Shown here piece after piece: positions 7,924 to 15,616 of a stretch of 34,605 nt of DNA. The position numbers and the translations under genes are program-made. Position 1 is the stretch's first letter; every line of letters starts with the position of its first letter. Source of the stretch: Clostridiales bacterium (lineage in GTDB: Bacteria; Bacillota; Clostridia; Lachnospirales; Lachnospiraceae); the NCBI GenBank assembly GCA_012512995.1, contig JAAZDA010000177.1:1-34605 (forward strand), in the 5' to 3' direction. The notes below the pieces were generated by a model that worked only from the letters and a program-made list of their open reading frames with translations, was not told the DNA's origin and searched no databases.

Positions 7924-8175
7924 ATGGGAATGTTTCCTGATGAGAAATATGTGGAGGACCTCAGAAAGAGATTTCCTGAGGGCTGCAGGATCTGCCTTGA
8001 CTATATGGGCGACGATCCGCGTCCCATTCCTCCCGGAACCAAAGGAACGGTGAAGCACGTCGATGATATCGGCACAGTCCACTGCGACTTTGATAACGGC
8101 AGGCGTCTCGGCCTGGTACCCGGTGAGGATTCCTTTCACAGGATCAAAGAGAAAGACAGGGGTGATGAGCGATGA
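7924..8175 (+). CDS. DUF4314-like ICE accessory protein
   Basis: This 83-residue protein resembles the DUF4314 family found in Firmicutes conjugative elements: R-K-R-F-P-E-G at the start, then P-P-G-T-K-G-T-V, V-D-D-I-G-T-V-H and W/F-D-N-G-R-R-L, a small beta-barrel pattern. The biochemical role is unknown. GGAGG at 7911-7915 is best spaced for the ATG at 7924; the ATG at 7918 is too close. The end overlaps the next start by four bases. The C-terminus K-D-R-G-D-E-R shares a tail pattern with several neighbours. It is the first gene of the accessory block. Confidence 0.75.
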   Translation: MGMFPDEKYVEDLRKRFPEGCRICLDYMGDDPRPIPPGTKGTVKHVDDIGTVHCDFDNGRRLGLVPGEDSFHRIKEKDRGDER

Positions 8176-8921
8176 GTATTGAGCTTACGATTCGTCCTAC
8201 CACCCCGACGGAGGACATGTACACCTATACTCAGTCCTCGCAGATTCAGGGGCAGACAGGCTGCATCGGCCATCTGAGAGCCGATATGGATTCCAACGGA
8301 GCAGGCTTCTTCTCAACCTGGGATGATCATCGCGGATATCTCAAGACGGATCAGTTCAAGGAAGAGTTCGATCAGGTGATCAATCGCCTGCGCTTCAGTG
8401 TCGGTGATGAAAACGCTATCCGGCATGAAGACGGTGACTGCTTCCTGAAGAACAGATCCGCACTTGCTCAGTATTGCTGGAGTCAGCCCTCTGCCCGAAT
8501 GAAGACGGACGAAGAAAACTACGGTTTCCGAGTGGATACTGACAACTACACCTATATGATGAGACTCAACCCGAACAAGGGCGTTTATAACTTGTACTGC
8601 TACTGCTACCGGCGTGACTGGCTGGATCAGCATCTGCATAATGCGGAGCGTGGTATCCGGTTCATTGATAGTCATTACAACAACCTGTTCAAGGTTCCGG
8701 ATGGCGGGAAGGTGCGGGTCGCGTATTCGGACGGCGAGGTACGGGATGTGGCCTGCCGCTATATCGATGAGTATCATCTGGAGTTCGGCGGTGACAGCTG
8801 CAATCTGCTACATATCTGCGAACTGGCAGAAAAAATGGAGAAGAACGGTCACAAAATCGAGCCTATCGATGTGATGCCGGAACCTGAAAAGAAAAGCAGA
8901 AACAGAGGTGAGGCTCGATGA
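8172..8921 (+). CDS. Uncharacterised ICE accessory protein (249 aa)
   Basis: I do not recognise a named family with certainty. The protein is soluble, with no signal peptide or membrane helix. It is rich in aromatic residues and has an extended C-terminal segment (V-R-V-A-Y-S-D-G-E-V-R-D then C-R-Y-I-D-E-Y-H) that looks like a small beta-domain. The ATG overlaps the previous stop (ATGA), and the end overlaps the next gene the same way, so it is translationally coupled on both sides. The tail is N-R-G-E-A-R. The setting suggests a role during or just after transfer, but there is no direct evidence. Confidence 0.7.
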   Translation: MSIELTIRPTTPTEDMYTYTQSSQIQGQTGCIGHLRADMDSNGAGFFSTWDDHRGYLKTDQFKEEFDQVINRLRFSVGDENAIRHEDGDCFLKNRSALAQYCWSQPSARMKTDEENYGFRVDTDNYTYMMRLNPNKGVYNLYCYCYRRDWLDQHLHNAERGIRFIDSHYNNLFKVPDGGKVRVAYSDGEVRDVACRYIDEYHLEFGGDSCNLLHICELAEKMEKNGHKIEPIDVMPEPEKKSRNRGEAR

Positions 8922-9100
8922 GATATTTCGTTGATATCAAAGCTACAAGCTACGCAACCATTACGGTGGAGGCAGATTCCCTTGAGGAAGCCGAAGAAAA
9001 GGCGCAGGAAGCCTATTACAACGGAATGGTCGAATGGAGGAACTGCGATCTCGATATCGAGGCGCGGATCATGGAAAAGGATCGAGGTGAAGAAAGATGA
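8918..9100 (+). CDS. DpnD/PcfM-like small protein
   Basis: This 60-residue protein matches the pattern of the DpnD/PcfM C-terminal domain family: a beta strand (Y-F-V-D-I-K-A-T), then V-E-A-D-S-L-E-E-A-E-E-K-A-Q-E, then Y-Y-N-G and a closing strand (I-E-A-R-I-M). Members occur in conjugative plasmids and next to restriction genes; their activity is unknown. It is coupled to both neighbours by four-base overlaps and ends K-D-R-G-E-E-R. Confidence 0.65.
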   Translation: MRYFVDIKATSYATITVEADSLEEAEEKAQEAYYNGMVEWRNCDLDIEARIMEKDRGEER

Positions 9101-9390
9101 TGGAAGATTACAAGCGTGAAAGCTTTTACGGTGATGACAATTTCAAGGACTATGAGTTCATTTCCGATGAAGGCACCTTTGAGTGCGAATACGTCGGTCG
9201 CTGGATGAACAAGGACGAAAACCTTGTGTGCTGCTTCGACTTTGATGACGGACGTAAGGTCCGCTCTATGGCCTGGCAGAACAACGGCTATTACAAGCTG
9301 GAGCAGATTCCTCTCGGAAGCAGGCTCCGCCTTGAATTCAAGATGTCCAATACCGGCAAAAACTACCTGAGAAAAGTAGTGATTCTCTGA
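9097..9390 (+). CDS. Uncharacterised small ICE protein (97 aa)
   Basis: No family is recognised. The 97 residues are mostly beta-strand-like and acidic at the front, with F-D-F-D-D-G-R-K-V in the middle, a pattern that echoes the D-F-D-N-G-R-R-L of the DUF4314-like protein at 7924, so the two may share a barrel fold. Two adjacent ATGs (9097 and 9100) are possible starts behind the GAGGTGAAG site. The stop overlaps the next ATG by one base (TGATG). It lacks the -ER tail. Confidence 0.65.
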   Translation: MMEDYKRESFYGDDNFKDYEFISDEGTFECEYVGRWMNKDENLVCCFDFDDGRKVRSMAWQNNGYYKLEQIPLGSRLRLEFKMSNTGKNYLRKVVIL

Positions 9391-9935
9391 TGGATAGCCG
9401 GGACAGACTGATATGGACCAGTCAACCTGACTTTGAAGAGTACCGGGAAGATCTCAAGGCAGACTTCCCGGAATGCTCTGAGGATGAGCTGCGCGATATC
9501 CTGCAGCAATCCAACTGGGACAGGCTGCAGTTTGATCGTGAGGAACTGGCCCATTTATATGATGACAGCATCCTAGTGATTGCGGATCTCGGCTTATGGG
9601 ACGGAAGACATACCGCCTATAAGGAAATCGAGTCCGGGAATCTCATGGATTGCTTTGAAACGTCCAGAGATACGCTGGATATTGAATGGTTCGTGGATAA
9701 GAACGGCGATCTTCGCTGCAATGATTATCACCACGATGGTACCAATCATTATCTCTACCGCGTATGGAAAGACAATATATCAGAGGCGCAGAAAGATAAT
9801 CTGCGCCTCAAACTTTATCACGGAGACTACAGCCGAGCGGATGTTACCCGCTGTACGAAAAGGTTGGGAGATGAAATCGGGAAGGTTTACGGCTGGACCT
9901 TCCCGGAAAGAAAGGAAAGGAGTTGCGAAAGATGA
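9390..9935 (+). CDS. Uncharacterised ICE accessory protein (181 aa)
   Basis: This soluble, acidic protein has no recognised family. The N-terminal half has W-T-S-Q-P-D-F-E-E-Y and a helical segment. The middle carries D-L-G-L-W-D-G-R and a His-rich stretch C-N-D-Y-H-H-D-G-T-N-H-Y, which could bind metal but may be coincidental. The C-terminal third is basic. The end overlaps the next gene (ATG at 9932) and contains that gene's ribosome binding site, AAAGGAG, inside the codons for the tail K-E-R-S-C-E-R. Confidence 0.65.
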   Translation: MDSRDRLIWTSQPDFEEYREDLKADFPECSEDELRDILQQSNWDRLQFDREELAHLYDDSILVIADLGLWDGRHTAYKEIESGNLMDCFETSRDTLDIEWFVDKNGDLRCNDYHHDGTNHYLYRVWKDNISEAQKDNLRLKLYHGDYSRADVTRCTKRLGDEIGKVYGWTFPERKERSCER

Positions 9936-10360
9936 TAGATACTTGTGTATGCTGCGGCGTGTATGTGCCTGAAGGCTTTATGATCTGCCCCGGATGCTTG
10001 AAATACGAGCCGAAGATCCCGGCAAATAAGAAGGACGCCATTCTCGAATACCTGAGAAAGTACCACTGCGGAAGACGCAACGCGGTTCACAGCAAAGAGC
10101 TTCAGGAGATCTTCAAACTGGATGACCGTGCGGTACGCCGCAAAATCAGTGCTCTTCGTCAGGAAGGACATCCGATCTGCAGCGGAGATATGGGCTACTA
10201 CTATGCCGAAAGCCAGAAGGAAATCAATTCGACCGTCAATAGGCTCAATGATCTCGTGACGGGAGTTGCTAATGCCAGAACCGGTCTGCTTTATGCTCAG
10301 GTTATGGAACCGGTCATGACCGTAAAGGTCACCCTTAATATGGCAGGCGGTGATGCTTAA
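9932..10360 (+). CDS. Zinc-ribbon plus winged-helix-like protein
   Basis: This 142-residue protein has an N-terminal zinc-ribbon pattern, C-V-C-C then C-P-G-C (about residues 5-24). A winged-helix-like region follows (about 35-85: I-L-E-Y-L-R-K-Y-H, then R-A-V-R-R-K-I-S-A-L-R-Q-E-G-H-P-I). This suggests a DNA-binding regulator or a nucleic-acid-processing accessory protein. ATG 9932 is chosen because AAAGGAG lies nine bases upstream; the TTG at 9923 directly abuts the site. The stop overlaps the next start (TAATG). Confidence 0.7.
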   Translation: MIDTCVCCGVYVPEGFMICPGCLKYEPKIPANKKDAILEYLRKYHCGRRNAVHSKELQEIFKLDDRAVRRKISALRQEGHPICSGDMGYYYAESQKEINSTVNRLNDLVTGVANARTGLLYAQVMEPVMTVKVTLNMAGGDA

Positions 10361-11397
10361 TGCCGGAGGATATTTATAAGCAGGATCGCTTCTATGTGAA
10401 TCTGGATCAGGACGAGATCATTTGGATGTACCAAAACCCTGATGCCGTCAGCGGCGACCAGTTTGTGTGTAACAGATTCGGAGTCGAGCTGCTCAGAGAA
10501 GCGATACGTGAGTGTCCCATTGGTCCTGACAGCGGTTTTGAGGCATATCCGGTCTATGATTATATCGAGGAACATAGCAGACAATACCTGACGGATGTGG
10601 GCGATTTCCTTTATCCGTTGGAGGAAGAAAAGTTTAGGAGCGAGCCTGTAGCCGTTGCTCAAGGGCACGGCACCTTGGAAACATTACAGCTGTTGTTCCA
10701 GGCAAAAGAACTGATCGATCAGTTCTGCGTGGAAGAGTTCGGAAGTCCCGCCGATTTCAAAGATCTGAAAAAGGTGGGGCTTGCTTATACCACTACGGAA
10801 GATGATAAGCATGAGATCCAGGCCTATGCAAACCTCATTGATCATCAGACAGAGGTTTATCTGGACGGTGAAATCATAGCTACTCAAAAAGTAGAATCCC
10901 TGAAGCAATACGTAGAGAACCTTCTCCCGTATTTGGACTTCAACGAGCTCGTTGACATTCCCGAATGGGTAATGGATGAGCATCTTGGCCGTGGAGCTTT
11001 CCGTGAGGACCTGCAGTTCATGCAGCATCATGCCTGGGGAAATACCTATGACCTTTGTTTTGAGGTCAGCAGCTATATGTATGGCGGCGGACTGGCGATT
11101 GAGCTTTATGACAGAACAGACGGTGATTTGGAACCGTATTCAAATCTCACTGTGAATATCGATGCCAGACTTTCGGGACCGGATTGTGCTTTTGTGGACA
11201 CCAATAATTTTGGTACTGCTGAGGAACTGATTCGGAACAACAAGCTGGGTAAGCCTACCGGAAGGATCGGATACAGCGGCTACTGTTCCTATCCTGAGTA
11301 TCGCTTTGATATGAAGGAAATCTACAAGTACTGCATCAACCCGGATGACATTCCGGCTATTGAGCCGAAAAAGAAAGAAAGGAGCTATGAGAGATGA
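10360..11397 (+). CDS. Uncharacterised ICE protein, possibly with a DUF4313-like C-terminus
   Basis: This 345-residue soluble, acidic protein has at least two parts. Residues about 1-215 are mixed helix and strand, with no motif I recognise. Residues about 220-310 (L-C-F-E-V-S-S-Y, then L-A-I-E-L-Y-D-R-T-D-G, then L-T-V-N-I-D) resemble a short domain common in ICE accessory proteins, perhaps DUF4313; that assignment is tentative. The tail K-K-K-E-R-S-Y-E-R contains the AAAGGAG site for the next gene, whose ATG overlaps the stop. Coupling on both sides places it in the same translational chain. Confidence 0.65.
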   Translation: MPEDIYKQDRFYVNLDQDEIIWMYQNPDAVSGDQFVCNRFGVELLREAIRECPIGPDSGFEAYPVYDYIEEHSRQYLTDVGDFLYPLEEEKFRSEPVAVAQGHGTLETLQLLFQAKELIDQFCVEEFGSPADFKDLKKVGLAYTTTEDDKHEIQAYANLIDHQTEVYLDGEIIATQKVESLKQYVENLLPYLDFNELVDIPEWVMDEHLGRGAFREDLQFMQHHAWGNTYDLCFEVSSYMYGGGLAIELYDRTDGDLEPYSNLTVNIDARLSGPDCAFVDTNNFGTAEELIRNNKLGKPTGRIGYSGYCSYPEYRFDMKEIYKYCINPDDIPAIEPKKKERSYER

Positions 11398-11480
11398 AGA
11401 AAGAAATCATTTTTATAGACGAGGACACCCTCACTCCGGAAGAATGGGAGGCGATTGCAGATGAGCAGACCGAAGAATAA
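11394..11480 (+). CDS. 28-residue acidic microprotein ahead of ardC
   Basis: ATG at 11394 overlaps the previous stop (ATGA) and has AAAGGAG nine bases upstream; TAA is at 11478-11480. The 28 residues (M-K-K-E-I-I-F-I-D-E-D-T-L-T-P-E-E-W then an acidic tail) end by overlapping ardC, whose GGAGG site lies inside it. Without this ORF the AAAGGAG would have no gene to serve. It may be a true acidic peptide or a coupling leader for ardC. The high negative charge would fit a DNA-mimic or protein-binding peptide, but that is speculation. Confidence 0.6.
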   Translation: MKKEIIFIDEDTLTPEEWEAIADEQTEE

Positions 11481-12468
11481 AGAAGAATACCGCGTAGAGC
11501 TTGCGGAAGCCTTTGCTCATGTGCTTGAGGAAAAGGGCCTTGAATGGAAGAAAGAATGGACCGGTCAGGGCGGCGGTGCTCCGCATAATGGAATTACCAA
11601 AGCCTGTTACCGGGGAACCAATGCTTTCTGGCTGTCCCTGATTTCCATGATGAAGGGCTACGACGATCCCCGTTGGGTGACCATGATCCAGATCATGGAT
11701 AACGATGGAAAATACCATCCGAACCAGCAGTGGCATCTGAAGAAAGGCAGCAAGGCCACTTATGTTGAATACTGGTATCCTTACGACACCAAAGATAAGA
11801 AAGCTCTCACCTGGGAACAGTACAAGGATGCCCTGGCGAACGGCAGAGACGAAAAGGAATTTACTCTCTCCACCAGATACACGGCAGTATTTAATGCTCG
11901 TGATGTGGAAGGCATGCCGGAGTTTCAGATCCAGAGCAACCCGGAAGTGTCTCAGGATGAACTGATCCGAAAGCTTTCCGAAGGAATGGGCGTGGAGATC
12001 TTTACTGATGGCGGTGATCAGGCGTACTATTCACCGTCACAGGATAAGATTCATCTACCGACTCCTGAATCCTTCATCAGCGAATATGCCTTCAATGCTA
12101 CGGCACTGCATGAGCTTTCACACAGCACCGGCCATCCTACAAGGCTGAACAGACCGCAGAGCGCTTTCTTCGGAACCAGCCAGTATGCATATGAGGAGCT
12201 TGTGGCGGAGATGTGTTCCTGCTTTATGGGAGCTGAGCTTCATACAGAAGCTACTCCTGAGCATATCGATAACCACAAAGCCTATGTGCAATCCTGGATC
12301 CAGGCGATTACGGAAAAGCCTGAAACGCTGGTTAAGGCAATCAAAGACGCTCAGGCAGCTGCCAACTATATGGACTTCAAAGCCGGGCTTATTACTGAAG
12401 TGGAATACGCCAAGACCTGCGGCTCAGTAATGGAGGTCAAGCCGAAGGACAGAAGTCTGGAACGCTGA
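11461..12468 (+). CDS. ardC: ArdC-like antirestriction protein with zincin metallopeptidase domain
   Basis: This 335-residue protein has the ArdC N-terminal ssDNA-binding domain (about 5-130: Y-R-G-T-N-A-F-W-L, W-V-T-M-I-Q, then K-K-G-S-K-A-T-Y-V-E-Y-W). A zincin-like domain follows, with H-E-L-S-H (217-221), S-T-G-H after it and Y-E-E-L-V-A-E (about 244-250) as the probable third ligand region. ArdC proteins protect incoming conjugative DNA from restriction, and plasmid ArdC can be carried to the recipient with the DNA. ATG 11461 is preferred over TTG 11455 because GGAGG (11450-11454) is well spaced. It ends K-D-R-S-L-E-R although no coupled gene follows. Confidence 0.88.
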   Translation: MSRPKNKEEYRVELAEAFAHVLEEKGLEWKKEWTGQGGGAPHNGITKACYRGTNAFWLSLISMMKGYDDPRWVTMIQIMDNDGKYHPNQQWHLKKGSKATYVEYWYPYDTKDKKALTWEQYKDALANGRDEKEFTLSTRYTAVFNARDVEGMPEFQIQSNPEVSQDELIRKLSEGMGVEIFTDGGDQAYYSPSQDKIHLPTPESFISEYAFNATALHELSHSTGHPTRLNRPQSAFFGTSQYAYEELVAEMCSCFMGAELHTEATPEHIDNHKAYVQSWIQAITEKPETLVKAIKDAQAAANYMDFKAGLITEVEYAKTCGSVMEVKPKDRSLER

Positions 12469-12533
12469 AATCGCACATTTGTAATGGTTGATTCTTCCGT
12501 GTACCATAAAGAAAAAACGGAAGGTGAAGATAT

Positions 12534-12689
12534 ATGTTTAAGAAGAAAGCTGAAAAAAGAGTCGTTGAATTGAATCCTTCTGAGGTTCGCCTTCTGCTTA
12601 CTGCGCTGATGAATTTCAGAAACAAGGTTGCAAAGACGGGAAGACCTACGGAAGATATCAATGAGCTGATCCTGATGGTCACCAAGTAA
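12534..12689 (+). CDS. Small ICE protein (51 aa)
   Basis: ATG 12534 follows GGAAGGTGA at good spacing and the frame ends at TAA 12687-12689. The 51 residues begin M-F-K-K-K-A-E-K-R and continue with a predicted helix (L-N-P-S-E-V-R-L-L-L-T-A-L-M-N-F-R-N-K) and a second short helix. It looks like a compact two-helix protein. Function unknown. Confidence 0.65.
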   Translation: MFKKKAEKRVVELNPSEVRLLLTALMNFRNKVAKTGRPTEDINELILMVTK

Positions 12690-12710
12690 AAGAGACTCTA
12701 TAATACGATA

Positions 12711-12753
12711 ACGAGCCGTGAAGTTTATGAGAAATCAGAACTTCACGGCTCGT
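12711..12753 (+). terminator. 15-bp perfect intercistronic hairpin
   Basis: ACGAGCCGTGAAGTT (12711-12725) pairs perfectly with AACTTCACGGCTCGT (12739-12753) over a 13-nt loop. It is followed by TCTATATA rather than a clean T-run, and then by the GGAGGTGG site of the next gene. It may end transcription weakly, protect the mRNA, or act as an attenuator. It is the longest perfect stem I saw in the window. Confidence 0.6.
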
Positions 12754-12777
12754 TCTATATACGGAGGTGGAACTACG

Positions 12778-13263
12778 ATGATTTATTTCGGAGTGTTGTT
12801 TTTGGCAAAGGTTTTGGACAACGCTCTATCAACTACAAAAACCATAATGATACAGAGAAGCCGGTGGATCCTTGCGGGCATTGCGGTGATTCTGTCCGAC
12901 TTCATTTATTACTGGATTACGAAGCGCGTGGTATCTGCCGACGGAGAGCTGGCAATGCTCATTGTTTCCGTCGCGGGCGGTATCGGCTGCAGTCTGGCCT
13001 GTCTGGTCAGCGATAAACTTTCCAAGGACAGGACCTACGTAAATGTAATCATGTCAGATAATCTGGAAGCTATGAAAGCATTCCGTGATTTTCTGGCGGA
13101 GCATCATATCACCAATGTGGCAGCCGACACATATACCCTCGACTGGAATAAGAAAACAATTTCTATTACTGCATACCCGGAGACAAAGGCTGAGAGTCGC
13201 CTGATCCGCGATTATATCGCAAACAGTCATTTGAAGTTCAAGCTTGTGGTTCAGCCGGGTTAA
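12778..13263 (+). CDS. UPF0316/DUF5698-like membrane protein
   Basis: This 161-residue protein resembles the UPF0316 (DUF5698 plus DUF2179) family: an N-terminal helix with L-D-N-A-L-S-T-T-K-T-I-M-I-Q-R, two more hydrophobic segments (about 25-45 and 52-75), then a soluble domain from D-R-T-Y-V-N-V-I-M to the end. The family's role is unknown. The start at 12778 follows GGAGGTGG directly after the 15-bp hairpin; an upstream reading from 12718 would begin inside that hairpin. The gene is the only clear membrane protein between the adhesin and the transfer genes. Confidence 0.75.
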   Translation: MIYFGVLFLAKVLDNALSTTKTIMIQRSRWILAGIAVILSDFIYYWITKRVVSADGELAMLIVSVAGGIGCSLACLVSDKLSKDRTYVNVIMSDNLEAMKAFRDFLAEHHITNVAADTYTLDWNKKTISITAYPETKAESRLIRDYIANSHLKFKLVVQPG

Positions 13264-13279
13264 GAGAAAGAGAGGTCAC

Positions 13280-13612
13280 ATGAACAGTGAAGAACTGAAT
13301 GTCGCGGTCTATAACAAAATGAACCGCGAGCAGGCGATCTATACCGACTGGCTTCTGACACTTCCTCCTGAAGAGATCCTTCAACATTCCTATGAGTATA
13401 CAGTCCGTCAGGATATTCTGTTTGCCATGGAATACATGGAGCTTCAGCCGAAGCAGTGCGAGGCGCTTCTGAAATCCAAGGACATCATCGGTGACGTGCT
13501 TTCCGACTTCAACAAGATCGAGACCGGATATATGGATATCATCCGGGATTGCATAGAAGGCCGTGCGGACAAGATGATCTGTCTGGAAGCAGAACGCAAG
13601 GAGGCAAGATAA
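13280..13612 (+). CDS. DUF3848-like ICE protein
   Basis: This 110-residue helical protein fits the DUF3848 pattern: L-N-V-A-V-Y-N-K-M, then W-L-L-T-L-P-P-E-E-I-L, then Y-E-Y-T-V-R-Q-D-I-L, and near the end E-T-G-Y-M-D-I-I-R-D. Family members are found in Firmicutes ICEs, often beside DUF3991 and YodL/DUF3846 proteins, as here. Function unknown. The start at 13280 has GAGAGG upstream. The stop shares its last base with the next ATG (TAATG), so the two genes are coupled. The tail is E-R-K-E-A-R. Confidence 0.75.
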   Translation: MNSEELNVAVYNKMNREQAIYTDWLLTLPPEEILQHSYEYTVRQDILFAMEYMELQPKQCEALLKSKDIIGDVLSDFNKIETGYMDIIRDCIEGRADKMICLEAERKEAR

Positions 13613-14559
13613 TGCCATATGTAGATCAGCAGCTTCTGGAGCAGGCACGGCAGGTGGATCTTCTGAGTTATCTCCAAAGCAGTGACCCTGGAAACCTTGT
13701 GAGGATCTCCGGGAACAACTACTGTACGAGAGAACATGACAGCTTGAAGATTTCTAACGGCAAGTGGTACTGGTTCTCCAGAGGCATCGGCGGTGTTTCC
13801 GCCGTAGATTACCTGATGAAAGTAAAAGAATATTCCTTCCCCGATGCGGTGGAGGCAGTGCTAGGCAGGACGGTTGCAGAAAGGCCGTCCTTTTCTTATG
13901 CCAGAAGGCCTGCAGAGCCGAGGAAACTCCTGATGCCGGAGCTGGTAAAGGATCCGGTACAGGCCAGAAAGTATTTAGAAAAGCGTGGAATTCATCACGA
14001 AATTATTGATTATTGCGTGAAACACAGCCTGCTTTTCGAGACAAGTGAGTATCACAATGCGGTGTTCGTCGGCTACGACGCTCACGGCATTGCAAGATAC
14101 GCCGCCATGCGCGGCACAATATCAGCCTACAAGGGAGAGGTCACCGGGAGTGACAAACACTTCTCGTTTTCAATGTCGGAAACCCCTGACGCGGAACACG
14201 TCCATCTTTTCGAGTCCGCTATTGACGCGATGAGCTTTGCGTCCCTTGCGGTGATGGAAGGACGTGACTGGAAACAGGACGCCCTCCTTTCCCTTGCAGG
14301 CGTATTCCAAACCAAACGAAAGGATGTGGTGCCTGTTGCTCTAAGTCAATACCTGACCGATCATCCGTCGGTAAAAGAGATCCACCTTCATCTTGATAAC
14401 GATGAGGTGGGACGCGGAGCGGCTGCCGGAATCGTCAGAGGGCTCTCGGATCGATATCAGGTCCTTGATGAGCCTCCGGATTCCCGCTACAAGGATATGA
14501 ACGATCAGGTCAAAGACAAAGTAAGAATGATGAAAAGGAAGGAGGAACCTGAACGATGA
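13612..14559 (+). CDS. DUF3991/Toprim primase-like protein
   Basis: This 315-residue protein has an N-terminal DUF3991-type zinc-finger-like region (about 1-90: L-L-S-Y-L-Q, then N-Y-C-T-R-E-H-D-S-L-K, W-F-S-R-G-I-G-G). A Toprim-like domain follows (about 195-290) with F-E-S-A-I-D-A-M-S and L-H-L-D-N-D-E-V-G-R-G. These features fit small primase-like enzymes that may prime second-strand synthesis of transferred DNA. Catalytic activity is not shown. The ATG overlaps the previous stop by one base; the last four bases overlap the next gene. The tail is K-E-E-P-E-R. Confidence 0.82.
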   Translation: MPYVDQQLLEQARQVDLLSYLQSSDPGNLVRISGNNYCTREHDSLKISNGKWYWFSRGIGGVSAVDYLMKVKEYSFPDAVEAVLGRTVAERPSFSYARRPAEPRKLLMPELVKDPVQARKYLEKRGIHHEIIDYCVKHSLLFETSEYHNAVFVGYDAHGIARYAAMRGTISAYKGEVTGSDKHFSFSMSETPDAEHVHLFESAIDAMSFASLAVMEGRDWKQDALLSLAGVFQTKRKDVVPVALSQYLTDHPSVKEIHLHLDNDEVGRGAAAGIVRGLSDRYQVLDEPPDSRYKDMNDQVKDKVRMMKRKEEPER

Positions 14560-15290
14560 TGGAAATTTCAATTTACCAGATTGATCTGGACAAGGATGAG
14601 AACCGTGTTGCTTTTATCGGTCACGAAGCCCTGGAGCATTATCAGGGCACTTCGGAGATCGATTCCGCAATCTATGAAAAGGTCTACGAAGGAACCGTTG
14701 ATGCAAAGGATCTTGAAGATGTCTTCCGCATTTTCAACGTAGATCAGCCGGAGGATTACAGAGGCAGATCGCTCTCTGTTTCCGATATCGTTGAGACTGT
14801 TGATGAGAGAACCGGAGAATGTACCTGGCATTACTGCGATACCATCGGATTCAAGGATGTTGCTTTTGACCCCGATAAGGTATCGGAAATGAGGGCAACT
14901 CAGATCACGGTCGTATACATGGAACCCGGAAAGCTTGCAAAAACCGCCGAAATTGGCACCAGACTTGAAGACTTGCAGGCCGCTGTCGGCGGCTGCATCG
15001 AGGCTTTCTATCCCTTTGAGGATGAAGTCTGTATCGTCTGTAATGACGAAGGCAAGTTCAACGGCATGCAGCTGAACCGTGGCATCTACGGTGAAGACGG
15101 CAAACTCATGGACATTATTGCCGGACCGTTTTTCATCTGTGACTGCAGCGGTGAGAATTTTGGTTCTCTCAGCCAGGAGCAGCTTGAGCGATACGAAAAA
15201 CTCTATAAGAAGCCGGAGCGCTTCTACAGACAACACGGCGAGATTATCGCCGTACCTTATGAACCCAGAGAAAAATCTAACGAAAGATGA
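14556..15290 (+). CDS. YodL plus DUF3846 domain protein
   Basis: In this 244-residue protein the first 105 residues match the YodL-type pattern (I-Y-Q-I-D, F-N-V-D-Q-P-E-D-Y-R-G-R-S-L-S-V-S-D-I-V, then a tyrosine/histidine strand). Residues about 115-220 match DUF3846 (I-T-V-V-Y-M-E-P-G-K, L-Q-A-A-V-G-G-C-I-E-A, I-V-C-N-D-E-G-K, then L-N-R-G-I-Y). Both are common small domains of ICE accessory proteins without known activity. Starts at 14556 or 14559 are equally placed behind AAGGAGG. It ends E-K-S-N-E-R; the following gene starts 10 bases later, so this tail is not needed for overlap coupling. Confidence 0.8.
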   Translation: MMEISIYQIDLDKDENRVAFIGHEALEHYQGTSEIDSAIYEKVYEGTVDAKDLEDVFRIFNVDQPEDYRGRSLSVSDIVETVDERTGECTWHYCDTIGFKDVAFDPDKVSEMRATQITVVYMEPGKLAKTAEIGTRLEDLQAAVGGCIEAFYPFEDEVCIVCNDEGKFNGMQLNRGIYGEDGKLMDIIAGPFFICDCSGENFGSLSQEQLERYEKLYKKPERFYRQHGEIIAVPYEPREKSNER

Positions 15291-15300
15291 GGAGAATGAT

Positions 15301-15504
15301 ATGGCGAAATTTGATGTATTCGTAACCATGCTCGATGTCGAGCATGCCATTGTGGAAGCGAAGGATGAGCAGGAAGCTCGTGAGAAGGTTGACCATTATA
15401 TTGACCATCTGATTCAGAAGGACATTATGGACCCTGGTGATCTCATGAATGCAAATATCGAAATCAGACCAGTCGAGTGGAACCGTCTGGAAGGCCTTGA
15501 GTAA
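15301..15504 (+). CDS. Small ICE protein ahead of oriT (67 aa)
   Basis: ATG 15301 follows GAGGAG at seven bases. The product is an alternating strand and helix (F-D-V-F-V-T-M-L, then V-E-A-K-D-E-Q-E-A-R-E-K-V, then a closing strand I-E-I-R-P-V-E-W). This pattern resembles the DpnD/PcfM-like protein at 8918, so the two may be distant paralogues. It is the last gene before the putative oriT, and its stop lies inside the first inverted repeat of that region. Confidence 0.65.
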   Translation: MAKFDVFVTMLDVEHAIVEAKDEQEAREKVDHYIDHLIQKDIMDPGDLMNANIEIRPVEWNRLEGLE

Positions 15505-15600
15505 AAGGCACGGGTCCGTGGCATTTTACCAGCCAGCAAGCATCGCCTTTGGGAACCCAAAGTCAGCTTGTTGGGGTAGCCCCAAACCCTTACTGAAGAA
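15501..15600 (+). other. Putative origin of transfer (oriT)
   Basis: This non-coding stretch directly upstream of the MobC-like and relaxase genes contains three inverted repeats: GTAAAA...TTTTAC (15501-15506 with 15524-15529) enclosing CACGG-GT-CCGTG (15509-15520); CTTTGGG-AA-CCCAAAG (15547-15562); and TTGGGG-TAG-CCCCAA (15571-15585). Inverted repeats beside MOBP relaxase genes are the usual form of oriT, and the nick often lies just past the last repeat, here near 15586-15592. The exact nick site is not visible. The outermost repeat may also act as a terminator. Confidence 0.65.
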
Positions 15601-15616
15601 ATCGAGGTGAACACAA

